Source: Dorea sp. 5-2 (GTDB taxonomy: Bacteria; Bacillota; Clostridia; Lachnospirales; Lachnospiraceae). From it: a DNA stretch of 64,000 nucleotides. Position 1 is the stretch's first letter. Each line of letters begins with the position of its first letter. Below, one piece after another: positions 61,033 to 64,000 of this stretch. The stretch is from positions 58,870 to 122,869 of the forward strand of contig NZ_KE159781.1 in the NCBI RefSeq assembly GCF_000403455.2. Reading direction: 5' to 3'. The notes below the pieces were generated by a model. That model saw only the letters and a program-made list of their open reading frames with translations, was not told the origin of the DNA and did no database searches. The position numbers were made by a program, and so were the translations under genes.

Positions 61033-62097
61033 ATGAAAAAGATTTGGAATAAGAAGAAAATAGTTTTTCTATTGTTGGTGGGAATGATATTTTTTATTAC
61101 TGTTATATGGTATGTAAATGACTACTATCATGGAGATGAGAATGTACAGATATATTTGCAGGAGAAGAGGGGCGTTTCGGTAACGGAAATGTCTGATGGT
61201 CTATATCTAGATGGACCGGGAGATAACGCGGCAATGATCTTCTATCCAGGTGCGAAAGTGGAGTATACGGCATATCTACCTCTTTTGAGTGATCTGGCTG
61301 AACGTGGGATTGACTGTTTCCTTATAAAAATGCCGTGTAATCTTGCATTTTTCGGGCAGAATAAAGCGAAAAAGATTATGGATTCTTATGAGTATGACCA
61401 ATGGTATCTGTCCGGGCATTCTTTAGGAGGGGCGATGGCAGCTTCCTATGCTTCCGGGCATATGGAGAGTCTTGATGGTCTGGTGCTTCTGGCAGCGTAT
61501 CCAACGAAGAGCTTAAAATCGGATTCTTTTTCTGTGCTGTCAATCTATGGCAGTGAAGACGGCGTTCTGAACATGGAGAAGGTGGAGGAAGGGAAAGGCA
61601 AAATGCCTGCAGACTATACGGAAATCTGCATAGAAGGCGGAAATCATGCACAGTTTGGAAACTACGGAGAACAAAAGGGCGACCATACCGCGGGGATCAG
61701 CCGAAAGGAACAACAGAAGCAGACGGTGGATGCCATTTTAGACCTGACGGAAGCTCATAAGGACCAGAAGCAGGAGGATGCAGCGATGACCTATGAACAG
61801 ATTAGCCCACAGGAAGCAAAAGAGAGAATAGAAACAAAAAAGGATGTGATTATTCTGGATGTCCGTACTCAGGAGGAATATGATTCCGGACACATCAAAA
61901 ACGCCGTATGTCTGCCGAATGAGGATATAATAAGCGAACCGGATATACTGCCGGATAAAGACCAGGAGATCCTGGTATACTGTCGGAGTGGGAACCGGAG
62001 CAAACAGGCGGCGCAAAAGCTTGCAGATATGGGATATGAAAATGTTTTGGAATTCGGCGGGATCCTGGACTGGCAATATCCAGATCTGATAGAATGA
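61033..62097 (+). CDS. Membrane-anchored alpha/beta hydrolase fused to a rhodanese domain
   Basis: A 354-residue protein: an N-terminal signal anchor (about 8-28), an alpha/beta hydrolase (about 60-235, elbow GHSLGG, acidic YGSEDG, His in GGNHAQF), and a C-terminal rhodanese (about 255-350) with active-site loop CRSGNRSK and DVRTQEEY. Both active sites look intact, and no stop lies between the domains. Rhodaneses transfer sulfur or act as persulfide carriers; why it is joined to a hydrolase is unknown. Confidence 0.85.
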   Translation: MKKIWNKKKIVFLLLVGMIFFITVIWYVNDYYHGDENVQIYLQEKRGVSVTEMSDGLYLDGPGDNAAMIFYPGAKVEYTAYLPLLSDLAERGIDCFLIKMPCNLAFFGQNKAKKIMDSYEYDQWYLSGHSLGGAMAASYASGHMESLDGLVLLAAYPTKSLKSDSFSVLSIYGSEDGVLNMEKVEEGKGKMPADYTEICIEGGNHAQFGNYGEQKGDHTAGISRKEQQKQTVDAILDLTEAHKDQKQEDAAMTYEQISPQEAKERIETKKDVIILDVRTQEEYDSGHIKNAVCLPNEDIISEPDILPDKDQEILVYCRSGNRSKQAAQKLADMGYENVLEFGGILDWQYPDLIE

Positions 62098-62319
62098 TCG
62101 AAGGGAAGAAAAAGATGAAAAGGGCAGCATAAATTCGGCGGCGGTCAGCCTTGTCCGTTGGCTGACATCTCATTCTTCCATCTATGTGCTATTTAATTTT
62201 CAATCTTCCAATTCCTTTACGAATATTTCAAAATACCATAGCGGCTGTATCCATGTCAAGATTTTGAGCAAACTTTTTAGTATTCCCTGTGGACGGGAAT
62301 TTTATTCATTTAATTTTAA
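62098..62319 (-). other. Gene-poor end of an ICE module
   Basis: No intact gene is seen. On the minus strand TTGACA (about 62265) and TATGGT lie 17 bases apart, a plausible promoter for the excisionase-type gene that usually follows the sigma gene but is missing here. Confidence 0.35.
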
Positions 62320-62350
62320 ATTGGGTGGGGAAATTTTATCCCCACCCAAT
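62320..62350 (-). terminator. Terminator downstream of the ICE sigma gene
   Basis: A perfect 12-bp stem, ATTGGGTGGGGA/TCCCCACCCAAT, lies 32 bases after the sigma gene stop on the minus strand. Confidence 0.7.
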
Positions 62351-62381
62351 AGCCCGCCGAAAAACCGTCTATCTTAGATGA

Positions 62382-62810
62382 TTATAAAATCTTCCGCAGC
62401 TTTTTCCGCAGATGGTCTAGCCTTGCATAGATAGCTCCCGTTGTCAATCCAACAAGCGGGGCAATTTCCTTTGTGGAATAGCCCTGCATTTTCAGCAGGA
62501 TAATTTGCAGGGTACGCATGTCCACCGTAAGCAATGCCCGATACAGAGTCTCGTCCTCAATCTCATCCAGTAAATCGGCAACCGACTTTACTTCGGTATC
62601 CCGCTCCCTGTCTGCCATTCCCTCAAGGTATTCGCCGAAGTCGCTTGTCCAATGGTAAAACCGCCTGTTGGAATTGAAGTCTGCCCTGTCGTCTGTGCGG
62701 ATTTGTTTTGAAATGTAATAATCCAGATTGGAAAGGCGGCGAACGGCATCCAACAGCAGAAACAGCCCTGCGGCACATTCCGATAAAAAACGACAAAAGA
62801 AAAACCGCAA
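62382..62810 (-). CDS. ICE-type sigma-70-like factor
   Basis: A 142-residue protein with a C-terminal region-4 helix-turn-helix (LQIILLKMQGYSTKEIAPLV, then GAIYARLDHLRKKL), as in small sigma factors of Tn916/Tn5397-type elements. The TTG start at 62810 is uncertain because no good ribosome site is visible. A long structured leader lies upstream. The neighbouring transfer genes are absent. Confidence 0.8.
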   Translation of the reverse strand: MRFFFCRFLSECAAGLFLLLDAVRRLSNLDYYISKQIRTDDRADFNSNRRFYHWTSDFGEYLEGMADRERDTEVKSVADLLDEIEDETLYRALLTVDMRTLQIILLKMQGYSTKEIAPLVGLTTGAIYARLDHLRKKLRKIL

Positions 62811-62889
62811 AGGTACTGTGACCTCTACGGTTATAAGAAATATATATTCTGTTAAGCGGAGATTCTACTTCTGGTTTCATGGTGAGAAG

Positions 62890-63045
62890 TAGCGTTGCAT
62901 AAGCAGATAGCTTACTGCCCGAAAAAAGGACATAAAAAAATCCCTCCAAACTTAAAACAGGTCTGGAGAGTGTCTGTTAAGTCTTTTCGGGCATAGCAAA
63001 TCAGCCCACCAAAACACCGTTTTTTATATGGCGGGCTTGTATTGC
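62890..63045 (-). promoter_or_regulatory. Structured mobile-element leader with internal terminator, copy 2
   Basis: This is the inverted homologue of 24679-24828. It contains the same outer pairing (TGCCCGAAAAGA with TTTTTTCGGGCA), inner stem and T run. It lies upstream of the sigma gene on the minus strand, so it may control that gene by premature termination. Confidence 0.6.
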
Positions 63046-63079
63046 CTATTTCAAATTCCAATAATGATTTCTTTATGTT

Positions 63080-63421
63080 CTAATAATCCTCTAGAAAATG
63101 CCTAATGAGCATAGCGATTTCTTCTTTTTTATATCCCAATTGGGACAATTTACATAGCAACTCTTTCTTAGCTTCATCCACTAATTTTTTCTTTACATCT
63201 TTAATATCAACAGCAACATAATAACCTTTTCTTTCATTGGTATAAATAATACCCTTTTCCATCAACAACCTTAAAGCACAAGCTACTGTATGGGGATTTA
63301 CTTGATTAACTTCCGCATATTCCCTTATACTCGGTATCGGTTTACTTGGTGCTTGATAATTTACAAAAATATCCATTTTAATTCGTTCTGCAACTTCCTG
63401 ATACTTGTATCTTTTATTCAT
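63080..63421 (-). CDS. GntR-family regulator (YtrA-like, short)
   Basis: A 113-residue protein with a GntR winged helix (PIPSIREYAEVNQVNPHTVA, then LMEKGIIYTNERKGYYVA) and a short helical tail, as in the YtrA subfamily that usually controls ABC transporters. It overlaps the XRE gene by eight bases. Its target may lie beyond the window. Confidence 0.85.
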   Translation of the reverse strand: MNKRYKYQEVAERIKMDIFVNYQAPSKPIPSIREYAEVNQVNPHTVACALRLLMEKGIIYTNERKGYYVAVDIKDVKKKLVDEAKKELLCKLSQLGYKKEEIAMLIRHFLEDY

Positions 63422-63641
63422 CTTTTTCTTTCCCTGTTAATAGTCTTTGAATTGTTATATTATAAAAATCAGCTATTTGAGGGAACTGATAAATGCTAGG
63501 ACGGGATATTCCTTGTTCCCATTTAGATACTGCTGACTTTGAGACGCCACAATACTCTGCAAGTTTCTCTTGTGAGTTTCCTTTTTTCGTCCGCTCTTCT
63601 TTTAACACTTCCGAAATATGTAATTCAATACCCTGTTCCAT
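63414..63641 (-). CDS. XRE-family helix-turn-helix regulator
   Basis: A 75-residue protein with a single HTH_3 domain (KGNSQEKLAEYCGVSKSAVS, then WEQGISRP). It is the first gene of the minus-strand pair with the GntR gene. AGGAGCC precedes the ATG at 63641. Confidence 0.85.
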   Translation of the reverse strand: MEQGIELHISEVLKEERTKKGNSQEKLAEYCGVSKSAVSKWEQGISRPSIYQFPQIADFYNITIQRLLTGKEKDE

Positions 63642-64000
63642 AGTGGCTCCTTTCTTCGGTACTATAAATTATTTTTAACTATGAAATAACTTCATCAATT
63701 TCAAAAAAATTGATTTGATAAAAAACGTAACTGTTCAATTAACAAGAAGAAACCAATCGACTTTTTTCAAGGGTTGACAAATGATACGATACAGAAGGAG
63801 CAGAAACGGGTAGTTACTTTGCAATCTCACCCGCAGTCTGCTCCCATTTTTCAAATAAAAATTTTCATCTGTTCTTATCTGTCAAAGCCTTAAATTTCAA
63901 GTCTAAAAAGCTATGTTTTTCACAACTTCATACATATAATTGTGTTCGGCAAACATTAAGATAGATTGCCAAAGTTGCCAGCAGTATTAGACAAGTAATG
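63642..64000 (+). other. Gene-free window end with one terminator-like hairpin
   Basis: No gene is seen. At 63797-63851 the arms GGAGCAGA/TCTGCTCC, with a second inner pairing GGGT/ACCC, are followed by CATTTTT. TTGACA stands at 63774-63779 just upstream, so this could be a terminated leader RNA. Confidence 0.4.

Overview
The window looks like a chromosomal accessory region of a low-GC gut Clostridia bacterium, most likely a Lachnospiraceae member. This is inferred from the Gram-positive style Shine-Dalgarno sequences, frequent TTG starts, lipoprotein signals, Tn916-like and Lachnospiraceae ICE cargo genes (paired sigma/HTH genes, TnpV, DUF3825, SprT-like, KTR) and the GH94/GH3 sugar metabolism. 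No rRNA, tRNA, CRISPR array, intact transposase or integrase was recognised.

Layout. (1) 1-5000: remnant of a type I restriction-modification locus (hsdM tail, unknown gene, truncated hsdS with four 12-bp TAEL repeats, unknown gene, AlbA_2/Schlafen-type protein), ending in an orphan 3' end of tuf (EF-Tu). (2) 5000-25630: a 20.6 kb block bounded on the right by a second orphan tuf 3' end. It carries an IS remnant, two ICE accessory genes with duplicated leaders, a LysR-controlled redox/esterase operon (7.4-17.1 kb), ICE sigma/HTH/DUF3825/TnpV genes with a small repeat-rich insertion, and an orphan lantibiotic-immunity operon (FEG transporter, NisI/SpaI-like lipoprotein, two-component system). 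(3) 25.6-29.7 kb: small unknown genes, a metallophosphoesterase, a frameshifted SRAP gene and IS66 and nuclease debris.

(4) 29.9-41.5 kb: a tightly packed ten-gene operon with two small related exported proteins flanking two ABC exporters, then a LytTR regulator with a degenerate receiver, a trigger-factor-like foldase, a thioredoxin, an M16C peptidase, an L-cysteine desulfidase-type enzyme and a YitT protein. The combination suggests export plus folding, turnover and sulfur handling, and is the best candidate here for an undescribed system. (5) 42.0-54.3 kb: a beta-glucoside regulon. An AraC activator gene, two divergent GH94 phosphorylases and an ABC sugar importer each sit behind the same 18-bp site placed exactly 37 bases before a -10 box; a permuted GH3 beta-glucosidase follows the importer.

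(6) 54.4-64 kb: a TetR gene and a heterodimeric ABC exporter with a truncated KTR gene, an ssb remnant, a Phd/VapC-type toxin-antitoxin pair with an embedded operator, an alpha/beta hydrolase-rhodanese fusion, an ICE sigma factor whose structured leader is an inverted copy of one at 24.7 kb, and GntR and XRE regulators. The many partial mobile-element genes indicate repeated insertion and decay.
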